Origin: Neobacillus vireti | GTDB lineage: Bacteria; Bacillota; Bacilli; Bacillales; Cytobacillaceae | Direction of reading: 5' to 3' | Assembly: GCF_001026695.1 (NCBI RefSeq) | Contig: NZ_LDNB01000025.1 | Span: 1-56,733, forward strand | Length of the DNA: 56,733 bases | Shown: positions 22,368 to 31,213 of the stretch, one piece after another | How the letters are laid out: every line of letters begins with the position of its first letter | Numbering within the stretch: the stretch's first letter is position 1 | Notes under the pieces: model-generated | What the model was told of the DNA's origin: nothing | Seen by the model: only the letters and a program-made list of their open reading frames with translations | Database searches by the model: none | Position numbers and translations under genes: made by a program

Positions 22368-22880
22368 ATGATTTATCCGTTTAAAGATAAATATCCTTTA
22401 ATTGCCGAGACTGCTTTTATTGCCGATTATGTAACGATTACCGGTGATGTTGAAATCGGTGAAGAATCCAGTGTTTGGTTTAACACCTCAATTAGAGGTG
22501 ACGTCGCACCTACTAAGATAGGTAACAAAGTCAATATTCAAGACAACTCTATCTTACACCAAAGTCCCAATAACCCGCTAATTTTAGAGGATGAGGTTAC
22601 CATTGGCCATCAGGTCATTCTCCATAGCTGTATCATTCGAAAAGGAGCATTAATCGGAATGGGGTCAATTATCCTTGACCAAGCAGAAATTGGCGAAGGT
22701 GCGTTTATTGGTGCCGGCAGTCTGGTTCCCCAAGGGAAAAAAATCCCTCCTAATTGCTTAGCATTCGGCAGACCAGCAAAAGTTATTAGAGAATTAACAG
22801 CGGAAGACAAAAAAGACATGAAACGCATCTATACAGAATATGCCGAGAAGGCACAATATTATAAGTCATTGCAATCATAA
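22368..22880 (+). CDS. ytoA: Gamma-carbonic-anhydrase-like hexapeptide protein YtoA
   Basis: A 170-residue left-handed beta-helix protein built of hexapeptide repeats such as VTITGDVEIGEESSVWFNTS and IGHQVILHSCIIRKGALIGMGS. His64 (SILHQS), His81 and His86 (IGHQVILHSC) are spaced as the three zinc ligands of gamma-class carbonic anhydrases. The family includes YrdA/CaiE-like proteins whose activity is often untested. ATG 22368 is chosen over an upstream in-frame extension because AAAGGAG lies 9 nt before it and the product length equals B. subtilis YtoA. Confidence 0.88.
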   Translation: MIYPFKDKYPLIAETAFIADYVTITGDVEIGEESSVWFNTSIRGDVAPTKIGNKVNIQDNSILHQSPNNPLILEDEVTIGHQVILHSCIIRKGALIGMGSIILDQAEIGEGAFIGAGSLVPQGKKIPPNCLAFGRPAKVIRELTAEDKKDMKRIYTEYAEKAQYYKSLQS

Positions 22881-22886
22881 AATAAG

Positions 22887-23033
22887 AAAAGCGCAAGCGC
22901 CCTGTTCAGCGGCGTATGGCCTGGAGCACTCCAACTGAGATAAAGGAAACACGGTGAACTTCGTTTACCGATATTGACTTATCGTAGGGCGGAGTGCGAA
23001 GGACACTAGCCGCTAGGGCGTTGGAGCTAGACA
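22887..23033 (+). repeat. Dispersed GCGCAAGCGCC element, copy 2
   Basis: It starts AAAAGCGCAAGCGCC, has an internal GAGATAAAGGAAACACGGTG and TTGACTTATCGTAGGGCGG, and ends TTGGAGCTAGACA. It is the inverted partner of 21241-21385. It begins a few bases after the ytoA stop codon. Confidence 0.87.
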
Positions 23034-23075
23034 ATTCTCAAAGTCAAAAATTTATACATTCTTATCTTTAAATAA

Positions 23076-23100
23076 ATGGGGACAGGTTCCGCGTCCCCAT
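23076..23100. repeat. Short GGGGACAGGTTCC palindromic motif
   Basis: ATGGGGAC / GTCCCCAT arms around AGGTTCCGC. Such motifs recur between genes in Bacillus. It lies between the dispersed element and the asnB terminator. Confidence 0.45.
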
Positions 23101-23109
23101 CTCAAAACA

Positions 23110-23139
23110 AAAGCACCCATCTCATCATATGGGTGCTTT
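23110..23139 (-). terminator. asnB terminator
   Basis: AAAGCACCCAT / ATGGGTGCTTT stem, followed on the minus strand by TGTTTTG, just past the asnB stop codon. Confidence 0.85.
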
Positions 23140-23143
23140 CATA

Positions 23144-25048
23144 TTAGTGTTTCATTGTTTGTAATTCTTTTTGCAACGCAAAATCACGTTGAAAAGAATA
23201 AACATTTTCCACATATACTTGATGCCAAACCATAAACATTAATACCGTCCAAATTTTCCGGCTGTTATCAGCTTTGCCTTGGCAATGGTCTTCAAGCAGT
23301 CTTAAAACGTAGGATTTATTAATTAAATGATCCGTGTTACTTTCACGGATTATTTTTTTCGCCCATTCGTTCATTTCCGCCTTTAGCCAGTGGCGAATCG
23401 GCACGGGGAAGCCAAGCTTTTTACGGTCAAGCACATGTGCCGGCACAATCCCTTCAGCCGCTTTTCGTAAAATATATTTGGTCGTGCCATTTGCTGTTTT
23501 CAAGCTGGTCGGTATTTTCGATGCCACCTCAAACATGGCTTTATCAAGGAATGGAACTCGAAGCTCCAATGAATGTGCCATTGTAACTCTATCTGCCTTA
23601 AGTAAAATGTCGCCGCGCATCCATGTATGAATATCAATATATTGCATACGATCAACAGGATCATACCCTTTTGATTCCTGGTAAAGCGGCTTAGTAATAT
23701 CTAAATAGTTTAAACCTTCACGGTAGACGCTCAAAAGATCACGTTTTTCTTCTTCCGTAAACATCTTCGCATTTCCGATATATCGCTCTTCCATCGGTGT
23801 TACACCGCGTTCTATGAAACTTTTGCCCTTTGTTCCTTCTGGCATCATGTTCGCAATCCCTTTTAATAGAACTTTTCCTACCCTTGGGATTTTATTGAAC
23901 ACTTCTAAATCTTGGGGCTCACGGTAAATATTGTAGCCGCCGAATAATTCATCGGCACCTTCACCAGACAGCACCACGGTTACATGTTTACGCGCTTCAC
24001 GTGCAACAAAGTAAAGCGGCACACACGCCGGGTCGGCAAGCGGGTCATCCATATGCCACATGATTTTTGGAATTTCATTCATATATTCTTGCGGTGTAAT
24101 CACATAGCTGATGTTTTCCACACCCAGCTTTTCTGCCGTCTCTTTGGCCACATCAATTTCACTGAAGCCATTATGTTCAAAGCCGACCGAGAACGTTTTG
24201 ATTGCCGGATGAAACTCTTTCGCAATCGACGCGATGATCGAAGAGTCAATTCCGCCTGAAAGAAAGGAACCAACTGGAACATCACTGCGCATGTGCATTT
24301 TAACCGAGTCGAATAGAACATCTTTAATTTCTTTGATAAAATCAGATTCTGATTTTTGAATCGGCTTAAATTGCGCTTTCCAATATCGTTTAATTTCCAT
24401 AGGTCCGCCAATTTTTTTTGTAAAATAGTGACCTGGCTCTAATTTTTTTATTCCCTCAGACAAAGTGTTTGGTTCAGGAACAAATTGATAGGTTAAATAG
24501 TGCTGCAGCGAATCATAGTCCAAAACGTCATTTTCAAGGGCGAGCAAGATACTTTTCTTCTCTGATGCAAACAACGTTCTTTCCCCGTCCTGCATATAGA
24601 AAAATGGTTTGATTCCAAACGGATCACGCGCACCGTAAAGGGTTTGCTCCTCTTTATCCCAAATAACAAAGGCAAACATCCCGCGCAGCTTTTCAACTGC
24701 TTTTTCCTTCAAGTGGCTATATAAGGCGATAATAACCTCCGTATCTGAGCTAGTCGCAAACGATAAACCTTCTTTAAGTAATTCCTCGCGAAGCTCCACG
24801 TAGTTATACACTTCACCATTGAAAATAATCCAATAACGCTCATTTTCGTACGTAAGCGGCTGATGTCCGCTCTCAATGTCGATAATACTTAACCGGCGGA
24901 ATCCAAATTGAATATGGTCATCATAAAAGAAGCCATCATCATCCGGTCCGCGATGTGTAATAATATCGTTCATATGTTTAAACTGTTGTCTTTGTTGATC
25001 ACTATAATTCTGTGTTTTGTCGTGTACACAACCGATAAAACCACACAT
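23144..25048 (-). CDS. asnB: Asparagine synthetase, glutamine-hydrolysing
   Basis: The 634-residue enzyme makes asparagine from aspartate, ATP and glutamine. The mature N-terminus is MCGFIGC, with Cys2 as the glutaminase nucleophile, followed by RGPDDDGFF and RLSIID of the Ntn-type amidotransferase domain. The synthetase domain has the PP-loop SGGIDSS and the SGEGADELFGGYN motif. ATG 25048 is the correct start because processing must expose Cys2, and AGGTGAGGT precedes it. Gene order beside metK matches B. subtilis asnB. The C-terminal extension (VENVYSFQRDFALQKEL) is also typical of that paralogue. Confidence 0.96.
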   Translation of the reverse strand: MCGFIGCVHDKTQNYSDQQRQQFKHMNDIITHRGPDDDGFFYDDHIQFGFRRLSIIDIESGHQPLTYENERYWIIFNGEVYNYVELREELLKEGLSFATSSDTEVIIALYSHLKEKAVEKLRGMFAFVIWDKEEQTLYGARDPFGIKPFFYMQDGERTLFASEKKSILLALENDVLDYDSLQHYLTYQFVPEPNTLSEGIKKLEPGHYFTKKIGGPMEIKRYWKAQFKPIQKSESDFIKEIKDVLFDSVKMHMRSDVPVGSFLSGGIDSSIIASIAKEFHPAIKTFSVGFEHNGFSEIDVAKETAEKLGVENISYVITPQEYMNEIPKIMWHMDDPLADPACVPLYFVAREARKHVTVVLSGEGADELFGGYNIYREPQDLEVFNKIPRVGKVLLKGIANMMPEGTKGKSFIERGVTPMEERYIGNAKMFTEEEKRDLLSVYREGLNYLDITKPLYQESKGYDPVDRMQYIDIHTWMRGDILLKADRVTMAHSLELRVPFLDKAMFEVASKIPTSLKTANGTTKYILRKAAEGIVPAHVLDRKKLGFPVPIRHWLKAEMNEWAKKIIRESNTDHLINKSYVLRLLEDHCQGKADNSRKIWTVLMFMVWHQVYVENVYSFQRDFALQKELQTMKH

Positions 25049-25330
25049 TATGTACCTCACCTACTCCATTTCAAAATAAAACATTACCTAAAAAAACATC
25101 TATCTAATACTACCATTATTTTTTAGAAAAATGCACTGAAAACATTAGGAAATTTACTGTACCTTCATTTTTTACTTCTATAGTCCTACTTAAACATTTT
25201 ATTCATTTTTAAAGACAACTACACTATTTGTTAGACGAAAAATAGGAAAGGGAGTTACATCTAAACGTATAACTTATTTTCATTAATAATTCACCGCGTT
25301 ATTTTGTTTAATATTTTCAGTATACGATCT

Positions 25331-25426
25331 TCAACAGGCCCAATTGCAGGGACAATCAATAAAATTAGTATTTGAATTCTAACAAAATAAAAAATTGTCG
25401 AGAAAAATACCCTTTCTCGACAATCT
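25331..25426 (-). repeat. Dispersed terminator-bearing element, copy 1 (metK side)
   Basis: On the minus strand it runs CAGATTGTCGAGAAAGGG, then a hairpin with TTTCTCGACAA and TTTTTTATTTT, and ends TTGATTGTCCCTGCAATTGG and GCCTGTTGA. It is about 92% identical to 46311-46408 by eye. It lies downstream of metK in the sense direction and supplies an intrinsic terminator (stem 25394-25421). A second hairpin, GGAGTTACAT / ATGTAACTCC, sits at 25429-25452. The remaining 25049-25330 stretch upstream of asnB shows no gene. Confidence 0.82.
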
Positions 25427-25461
25427 GAGGAGTTACATATGAAATGTAACTCCCTAATTTA

Positions 25462-26661
25462 TTATAGATTCGCTTCTTGACGTAACGTATCCGCTTTATC
25501 AGTAAGCTCCCATGGAAGCTCAACATCGGTACGGCCAAAATGACCGTATGCTGCTGTTTGTTGATAAATTGGACGGCGAAGGTCGAGCATTTTAATGATT
25601 CCTGCTGGGCGAAGGTCAAAGTTTTTGCTTACTAAATCAACTAAAACCTCTTCGCTTACTTTTCCAGTACCAAACGTATCAATTGAAATCGAAACTGGTC
25701 GTGCGACACCAATGGCATATGCAAGTTGAACTTCTACTTTGTCAGCAAGGCCTGCAGCAACGATGTTTTTCGCTACGTAACGAGCTGCATAAGCTGCAGA
25801 ACGGTCAACCTTTGTTGGATCTTTACCAGAGAAGGCACCGCCGCCATGGCGAGCATAGCCGCCATACGTATCAACAATGATTTTACGGCCAGTTAAGCCA
25901 GCATCCCCTTGTGGTCCGCCGATAACAAAACGGCCTGTCGGGTTAATGAAATATTTTGTATTTTCATCGATTAGTTCTTTTGGAACAACCGGGTTGATAA
26001 CGTATTCTTTCAGGTTGCGCTGAATTTGCTCTAATGTGACTTCCGGATTATGTTGAGTTGAGATAACAATCGTGTCAATGCGCACCGGTTGGTCATTTTC
26101 ATCATACTCAACGGTTACTTGTGTTTTTCCATCCGGACGAAGGTATTCAAGAACTTTATCTTTACGCACCTCTGTTAATTTACGAGCAAGCTTGTGTGCT
26201 AGCGAAATCGGAAGTGGCATAAGCTCTTTCGTTTCATTACAAGCAAAACCAAACATTAACCCTTGGTCACCTGCTCCGATTGCTTCGATTTCTTCATCTG
26301 ACATTAGGCCTTCACGTGCTTCAAGGGCCTGGTCAACACCCATGGCAATGTCAGGACTCTGTTCACCGATTGAGGTTAATACAGCACAAGTCTCAGAGTC
26401 AAAGCCATATTTCGCACGATCGTAACCAATACCTTTAATGGTTTCGCGAACAATCTTTGGAATATCTACATAAGTAGACGTAGTGATTTCACCAGCAACA
26501 AGAACCAATCCAGTTGTCACTGAAGTTTCAGCTGCAACACGAGCATTAGCATCCTTTGCTAAAATAGCATCCAAAATGGAATCAGAAATTTGGTCACAGA
26601 TCTTATCTGGATGACCTTCAGTTACTGATTCAGAAGTGAACAAACGACGTTTTGTTGACAT
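25462..26661 (-). CDS. metK: S-adenosylmethionine synthetase
   Basis: The 399-residue enzyme makes S-adenosylmethionine from methionine and ATP. Signature motifs are present: FTSESVTEGHPDKICDQISDSILDA at the N-terminus, GAGDQGLMFGFACNET (the GAGDQG loop) and GGGAFSGKDPTKVDRSAAYAARYVAKNIVA. Length equals the Bacillus enzymes. A SAM-I riboswitch and promoter lie upstream, giving feedback control by its product. It is divergent from pckA, as in B. subtilis. Confidence 0.98.
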   Translation of the reverse strand: MSTKRRLFTSESVTEGHPDKICDQISDSILDAILAKDANARVAAETSVTTGLVLVAGEITTSTYVDIPKIVRETIKGIGYDRAKYGFDSETCAVLTSIGEQSPDIAMGVDQALEAREGLMSDEEIEAIGAGDQGLMFGFACNETKELMPLPISLAHKLARKLTEVRKDKVLEYLRPDGKTQVTVEYDENDQPVRIDTIVISTQHNPEVTLEQIQRNLKEYVINPVVPKELIDENTKYFINPTGRFVIGGPQGDAGLTGRKIIVDTYGGYARHGGGAFSGKDPTKVDRSAAYAARYVAKNIVAAGLADKVEVQLAYAIGVARPVSISIDTFGTGKVSEEVLVDLVSKNFDLRPAGIIKMLDLRRPIYQQTAAYGHFGRTDVELPWELTDKADTLRQEANL

Positions 26662-26819
26662 CTGAATTCCTCCTATATTATAAGATCATCGAGGTTTTAT
26701 GAAGGTTACAGGAATACTTCTTGGACCTCGTGAATTGATACGGTACTCCCAGCCTTAGTATTAAATAAACAAAGGGTTTTTATTAGGGACTCTTTTCATA
26801 AAAGGACTTATACAAAACA

Positions 26820-27001
26820 AAAAACCTTACCACTACCTGAGGAAAGGTTGTTCCGGGCCTTTCACTCTTATCGTTCAAGGCAGCAGCCTTGCGTCAGATT
26901 AGCACCTTTGCACTTGAAAACGACCTGTCAGCGGCCAACTTTTCATATTGCAGGTTGCTGGGTTTCATTGGGCCTGTCCCTCCACCAGCTCGGGATAAGA
27001 G
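26820..27001 (-). promoter_or_regulatory. SAM-I (S-box) riboswitch of metK
   Basis: On the minus strand P1 is CTCTTATC (27001-26994) pairing with GATAAGAG (26872-26865). Between them are the conserved GGTGGAGGGACAGGCCCAAT, GAAACCCAGCAACC and GGTGCTAAT blocks. A terminator hairpin (AACCTTTCC to GGTAAGGTT with T-run, 26849-26820) follows. With SAM bound, the terminator should form and shut off metK. Confidence 0.96.
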
Positions 27002-27020
27002 AGTATCCGTTCAAATTAGA

Positions 27021-27050
27021 ATAATACGCTAAAATATCGAGCAATGTCAA
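27021..27050 (-). promoter_or_regulatory. metK promoter
   Basis: Minus strand -35 TTGACA (27050-27045), 18-bp spacer and -10 TATTAT (27026-27021), just before the riboswitch. Confidence 0.75.
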
Positions 27051-27190
27051 TGAATTTTTAAAGAAACTTCCGGCAAAAACTTTAGTAAAGACACCGTTAT
27101 TTTTTCAATCATATGCAATAATTAACAGATTGTTATAACTAATTTAAAATAAATCGAATAATGTATAAAATACAATTGATTTCGTTTAAT

Positions 27191-27222
27191 AGTATAGACT
27201 ATTAACGCGAATATGTTATACT
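27191..27222 (+). promoter_or_regulatory. pckA promoter with CcpN-type operators
   Basis: The -10 TATACT (27217-27222) lies within TATGTTATACT (27212-27222), a full match to the CcpN consensus TRTGHYATAYW. A second, reverse-oriented 9/11 match (TAGTCTATACT) covers the -35 region at 27201-27191. CcpN represses gapB and pckA during glycolysis in B. subtilis. Assignment is by consensus only. Confidence 0.7.
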
Positions 27223-27262
27223 ATTAAATACAAAAACCCTGAATAAAGGTAGGTTCCATTAA

Positions 27263-28849
27263 ATGAATTCTGTAAAAATTCCTAATGAGTTAACGCAGCT
27301 GCTAAAGGAAAATCATGTCCAGGTACAATTATCCGTTCCCCAATTAGTCGAGAAAATTTTATGCCGTAATGAAGGGACATTAACCGCCACAGGTGCAGTT
27401 CGTGTTTCTACCGGCAAATATACAGGCCGTTCGCCTCACGATAAATTTATTGTGATGGATGAGTCTTCGAAGGATAAAATTGACTGGGGTCCTTCCAACC
27501 AGCCGATTACCGAAGACGCTTTCACTGGTCTTTATCAAAAGGTTCTTGATTACTTAAAACAACAACCTGAACTTTTTGTTTTTAAAGGCTTTGCAGGCGC
27601 CGATAAAAAATCCCGCCTGCCCATTCAAGTCGTAAATGAATATGCTTGGCATAATTTATTCGTTCATCAATTGTTCATACGCCCATCCGAGGATGAATTG
27701 CTGACCCACGATGCCGGATTTACTGTTATTTCGGCTCCAAATTTCAAAGCAGATCCCGCTGTAGATGGCACAAACTCAGAAACGTTTATTATCATCTCGT
27801 TTGAGCGCAGGATTGTGTTAATCGGTGGGACTGAATATGCCGGTGAAATGAAGAAATCGATTTTTTCCGTGATGAATTATTTGCTGCCAGAGAACAATGT
27901 TTTTTCCATGCACTGTTCGGCGAATGTCGGGCTTGAAGGAGATGTAGCTCTATTCTTTGGTTTATCCGGAACAGGAAAAACCACCCTATCAGCTGACCCT
28001 AACCGCCGTTTGATTGGAGATGATGAACATGGCTGGTCATCAAATGGCGTGTTCAACATTGAGGGCGGCTGTTATGCAAAATGCATCAATCTTACCCGTG
28101 AAAAAGAACCGCAGATTTTCGATGCGATTCGCTTTGGTACCGTCCTTGAAAATGTAGTCATGAATCAAGAATCGCGAATCCCTGATTATGACGATGGAAC
28201 ATTAACCGAGAACACAAGGGCAGCCTATCCAATTGATGCGATTGATAATATTATTCTGCCGAGTATTGCTGGCCATCCAAATACAATCGTCTTTTTAACT
28301 GCCGATGCCTTTGGCGTGTTGCCGCCAATCGCCAAGTTAACAAAAGAACAGGCTATGTATCATTTCCTTAGCGGCTATACATCCAAGCTAGCAGGGACTG
28401 AACGTGGTGTGACATCACCTGAAGCCACCTTCTCAACTTGCTTCGGAGCACCGTTCCTACCGCTTCCTGCGACTCGTTATGCAGAAATGCTTGGTGAAAA
28501 AATCCTTGAGCATAATGCGAATGTGTTTTTGGTGAATACAGGCTGGACGGGCGGCCAATATGGCGTCGGCAACCGGATGAAGCTTTCCTACACAAGAGCG
28601 ATGGTTCAAGCAGCCCTTGAAGGCGAACTAAACCATGTTGAAACAGTTAAAGATGAATTCTTCGGCTTAAATATTCCGCTTCATATTGCCGGTGTTCCTG
28701 ATGAGGTCCTCCAGCCAAATAAAACATGGACAGACCCAAGAGCCTATGAAAAGAAGGCGAAAGAATTAGCTGCGAAATTCCGTGAAAACTTTAAGAAATT
28801 TACCGCTGTGTCTGCTGAAATTGAAGTAAAAGGCGGACCGATTGCTTAA
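27263..28849 (+). CDS. pckA: Phosphoenolpyruvate carboxykinase (ATP)
   Basis: The product converts oxaloacetate and ATP to phosphoenolpyruvate, the first committed step of gluconeogenesis. It has 528 residues, the usual length. The PEPCK P-loop GLSGTGKTTLSADP (about residue 234), the LIGDDEHGW metal/ATP site and N-terminal TGRSPHDKF are all present. AAGGTAGG precedes the ATG. It is divergent from metK. The CcpN-like operator over the -10 predicts repression when glycolytic carbon is present. A terminator follows at 28859-28884. Confidence 0.97.
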   Translation: MNSVKIPNELTQLLKENHVQVQLSVPQLVEKILCRNEGTLTATGAVRVSTGKYTGRSPHDKFIVMDESSKDKIDWGPSNQPITEDAFTGLYQKVLDYLKQQPELFVFKGFAGADKKSRLPIQVVNEYAWHNLFVHQLFIRPSEDELLTHDAGFTVISAPNFKADPAVDGTNSETFIIISFERRIVLIGGTEYAGEMKKSIFSVMNYLLPENNVFSMHCSANVGLEGDVALFFGLSGTGKTTLSADPNRRLIGDDEHGWSSNGVFNIEGGCYAKCINLTREKEPQIFDAIRFGTVLENVVMNQESRIPDYDDGTLTENTRAAYPIDAIDNIILPSIAGHPNTIVFLTADAFGVLPPIAKLTKEQAMYHFLSGYTSKLAGTERGVTSPEATFSTCFGAPFLPLPATRYAEMLGEKILEHNANVFLVNTGWTGGQYGVGNRMKLSYTRAMVQAALEGELNHVETVKDEFFGLNIPLHIAGVPDEVLQPNKTWTDPRAYEKKAKELAAKFRENFKKFTAVSAEIEVKGGPIA

Positions 28850-28858
28850 TGCCGAAAA

Positions 28859-28884
28859 AGCCCATATCAATTGGATATGGGCTT
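28859..28884 (+). terminator. pckA terminator
   Basis: AGCCCATATC / GATATGGGCT stem with a 5-nt loop and TTCTT tail. Confidence 0.8.
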
Positions 28885-28973
28885 TCTTAATTCAAAAGAT
28901 TTCGATTGAATTAACAAGCCAAACCGATATTTGTCACACTTCTTAAAGTGAAAATCCCCTTTATTTTCAAAAA

Positions 28974-28996
28974 AAGCAGGTTCAAAGCCCCTGCTT
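28974..28996 (-). terminator. Terminator of ytmA-ytmB
   Basis: AAGCAGG / CCTGCTT stem, followed on the minus strand by TTTTTTTG, at the ytmB stop codon. Confidence 0.75.
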
Positions 28997-29237
28997 AATT
29001 CGTTGAATTTAATGAAATTAGTTGATAGGTTAGTGTCGTGCTGCTATTCTGCCACTCGACTTTTTTAATTAGTGCCGTACCACTAGAATCACTATCCATC
29101 GTTTTTCTAACCTCAATCGGAATTTCAATTGGATAAAGCCTGTATCCTGCTTTTTCCAAGACAAAGAGGTTTTCCTCTACTCTTTTCTCTCTTCCCTTAG
29201 TGACAATCATCGTATTGAGTTCAAGAGGCATACCCAT
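28995..29237 (-). CDS. ytmB: DUF2584 family protein YtmB
   Basis: An 80-residue protein starting MGMPLELNTMIVTKGREKRVEEN, with a YPIEIPIEVRKT segment and the C-terminal end LTYQLISLNSTN. Length, sequence and position between pckA and ytmA match B. subtilis YtmB (DUF2584), of unknown function and probably beta-rich. AGAGGAG lies upstream. It is probably co-transcribed with ytmA. Confidence 0.85.
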   Translation of the reverse strand: MGMPLELNTMIVTKGREKRVEENLFVLEKAGYRLYPIEIPIEVRKTMDSDSSGTALIKKVEWQNSSTTLTYQLISLNSTN

Positions 29238-29275
29238 AAAAAATCCGCTCCTCTGCTTATATTAACTCTATATTA

Positions 29276-30061
29276 TCATCTTTTGTGTTGACTTTTCATC
29301 CACTTTGCTAAATCTTCAACGACTTTTCGATTTACAGCAGGTGGAAAATAATGCGTAAACTCTGCAAAATACCAACATTCGACCGATTTGTCCAATGCCC
29401 TTAGTCTTCTTTCCAGCCGATAGGCATGCTCGACGGATACATTTCCGTCGTGAGCGCCATGAATAATTAATACTGGAGCTGCTAGTTTTTCCAGCTCATA
29501 TAGTGGAGTTCTGTCGTGATATCTCTCCGGATACTTGTCAGGCGTTCCACCGATTACCCTTTTCATCATTCTTCGTAAATCTTTCCGTTCCCTATAGGTT
29601 AGACTCATGTCGCTAACACCGCCCCAGGTGACAATCGATGCTGCTTCGGGAAATTGAATCCCTGTTAAGAGTGCCATCACACCACCGCGTGAAAATCCAA
29701 AGACATGAATATCGCGAACTTTTGGTAATGACTTTAATAGTATAAAGGCAGCAAACGCATCTTCTCTGTCCTCTCCGGCAAAATCCTCATTCCCTTCGCC
29801 GCCTTGATTGCCGCGATAATACGGAGCAAATACAATAAACCCTTCTGAGGCAAACTGAGCAATCCGTGCCGGCCGTACTTTTCCGACATTTTTAATCCCT
29901 CCTCTTAAATAAAGAAAGCCGTCGGATACTTCTTCATCTTTAGGTTCTGCGAGCAGTCCCTTCACTTTCAATCCATTAGAAATATAGGTGATTTCCATCA
30001 ATTCCACCTTGGGATTAGGGGAAGGAAACCGGTTAATAGCCACAATTTTTCCATCGTTCAT
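29276..30061 (-). CDS. ytmA: Prolyl-oligopeptidase-type alpha/beta-hydrolase YtmA
   Basis: A 261-residue hydrolase with an S9-like fold. The Ser nucleophile lies in GFSRGG (about residue 128), the Asp in IIHGAHDGNVSVEH and the His in FTHYFPP. RGGIKNVGKVRPARIAQFASEGFIVFAPYYRGNQGG is a strong match to YtmA. The substrate is unknown. ATG 30061 is preferred over 30103 because it matches the YtmA length and has AAGGATC upstream. The signal is weak, so the start is uncertain. It is divergent from ytlA. Confidence 0.85.
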   Translation of the reverse strand: MNDGKIVAINRFPSPNPKVELMEITYISNGLKVKGLLAEPKDEEVSDGFLYLRGGIKNVGKVRPARIAQFASEGFIVFAPYYRGNQGGEGNEDFAGEDREDAFAAFILLKSLPKVRDIHVFGFSRGGVMALLTGIQFPEAASIVTWGGVSDMSLTYRERKDLRRMMKRVIGGTPDKYPERYHDRTPLYELEKLAAPVLIIHGAHDGNVSVEHAYRLERRLRALDKSVECWYFAEFTHYFPPAVNRKVVEDLAKWMKSQHKR

Positions 30062-30174
30062 CTTGTATCGATCCTTTGTTAAAAATTTTGTGGAACTGGG
30101 CATTCACACATTTATTTTTGCTTCATACGATAATCTTAGTTAATCAGCCCAGATTTAAGGAGGTTCATATTTTT

Positions 30175-31191
30175 ATGAAAAAATCAGTAAAGTTCAGTTT
30201 TTCCTTCCTTCTAATTGCTATTCTGATGTTTTCTTTAGCTGCTTGCAACAGTAATGACGATGCAAAAACAAAGAAATTGGAAAAAGTTCGGATTGCTGAA
30301 GTCACCCGCTCGATTTTTTATGCCCCGCAATATGTTGCTCTTTCAAAAGGATTTTTTAAAGAGGAAGGTTTAGACGTTACACTGACAACAACTCCCGGCG
30401 GCGACAAAACAATGACCGCATTGATTTCAGGAGGGGCAGATGTTGCCCTCGTTGGTTCAGAAACTTCAATTTATGTATACGCTCAGGGCGCGAACGATCC
30501 TGTTATCAATTTTGCTCAACTGACGCAAACAGACGGCACTTTTCTCGTTGCCCGGGATAAAATCGACAATTTTTCCTGGGATTTATTAAAGGGCAAAACC
30601 TTCCTTGGCCAGCGCAAAGGCGGGATGCCGCAAATGGTAGGTGAATTCGTATTAAAGAAGCATGGTATTGACCCGCATCAAGATTTAACTCTAATCCAAA
30701 ATATTGACTTTGCCAACATCGCCAATGCTTTTGCCTCGGGCACAGGTGAGTTCGTACAATTATTCGAACCAACTGCAAGCATTTTTGAAAAAGAAGGAAA
30801 AGGACACATTGTCGCTTCCTTTGGTAAAGAGTCCGGCCATGTTCCTTATACTTGCTTTATGGCAAAAGAAAGCTTTATAAAGAAAAACAATGCAACGATT
30901 GAAAAATTCACTAGAGCTGTTTACAAGGCGCAACAGTGGGTCGAATCTCACAGCGCAGAAGAAATTGCCAAAGCAGTTGAATCCTATTTCCCGGATACAG
31001 ACCCTCAAATTATGAAAACCGTTGTTGAGCGCTATAAGAGTCAAGGCTCGTTTGCAACGGACCCCATTTTAGATGAAGAAGAATGGACCAACTTGAAAAA
31101 TATTATGAATGAAGCGGGCGAGCTGCCGAAGGATGTCGATTATAAAACGCTCGTCAATACCGAGTTTGCCGAAAAAGTCATGAAAAAATAA
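30175..31191 (+). CDS. ytlA: ABC transporter substrate-binding lipoprotein YtlA
   Basis: A 338-residue lipoprotein (lipobox SLAAC, Cys24) of the SsuA/ThiY/NMT1 periplasmic-binding class. Characteristic are YAPQYVALSKGFFKEEGLDVTL and TTPGGDKTMTALISGGADVALVG. It should deliver a small ligand to the YtlC/YtlD importer. Relatives bind sulfonates, pyrimidine precursors of thiamine or riboflavin-type compounds. Nothing here (no TPP riboswitch, no pathway genes) decides between them. AAGGAGG lies 11 nt before ATG 30175. The three ytl genes form an operon. Confidence 0.87.
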   Translation: MKKSVKFSFSFLLIAILMFSLAACNSNDDAKTKKLEKVRIAEVTRSIFYAPQYVALSKGFFKEEGLDVTLTTTPGGDKTMTALISGGADVALVGSETSIYVYAQGANDPVINFAQLTQTDGTFLVARDKIDNFSWDLLKGKTFLGQRKGGMPQMVGEFVLKKHGIDPHQDLTLIQNIDFANIANAFASGTGEFVQLFEPTASIFEKEGKGHIVASFGKESGHVPYTCFMAKESFIKKNNATIEKFTRAVYKAQQWVESHSAEEIAKAVESYFPDTDPQIMKTVVERYKSQGSFATDPILDEEEWTNLKNIMNEAGELPKDVDYKTLVNTEFAEKVMKK

Positions 31192-31213
31192 ACCGAAAGG
31201 GAGGCCGTTTAGC

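Noticed and set aside
21241..23033. Insertion sequence formed by the inverted repeats around ytpA/ytoA
   Set aside because: The enclosed genes are conserved housekeeping-type genes in their B. subtilis order, and no transposase is present.
25049..25330. T-box or riboswitch upstream of asnB
   Set aside because: No T-box sequence or specifier-like stem is visible in this AT-rich stretch.
30076..30174. N-terminal extension of ytlA
   Set aside because: The extension would precede a perfect lipoprotein signal and contains the ribosome binding site of ATG 30175.
30060..30180. TPP riboswitch before the ytl transporter
   Set aside because: No CTGAGA / ACCTGATC-like blocks are present and the gap is too short, so a thiamine-precursor substrate cannot be claimed.
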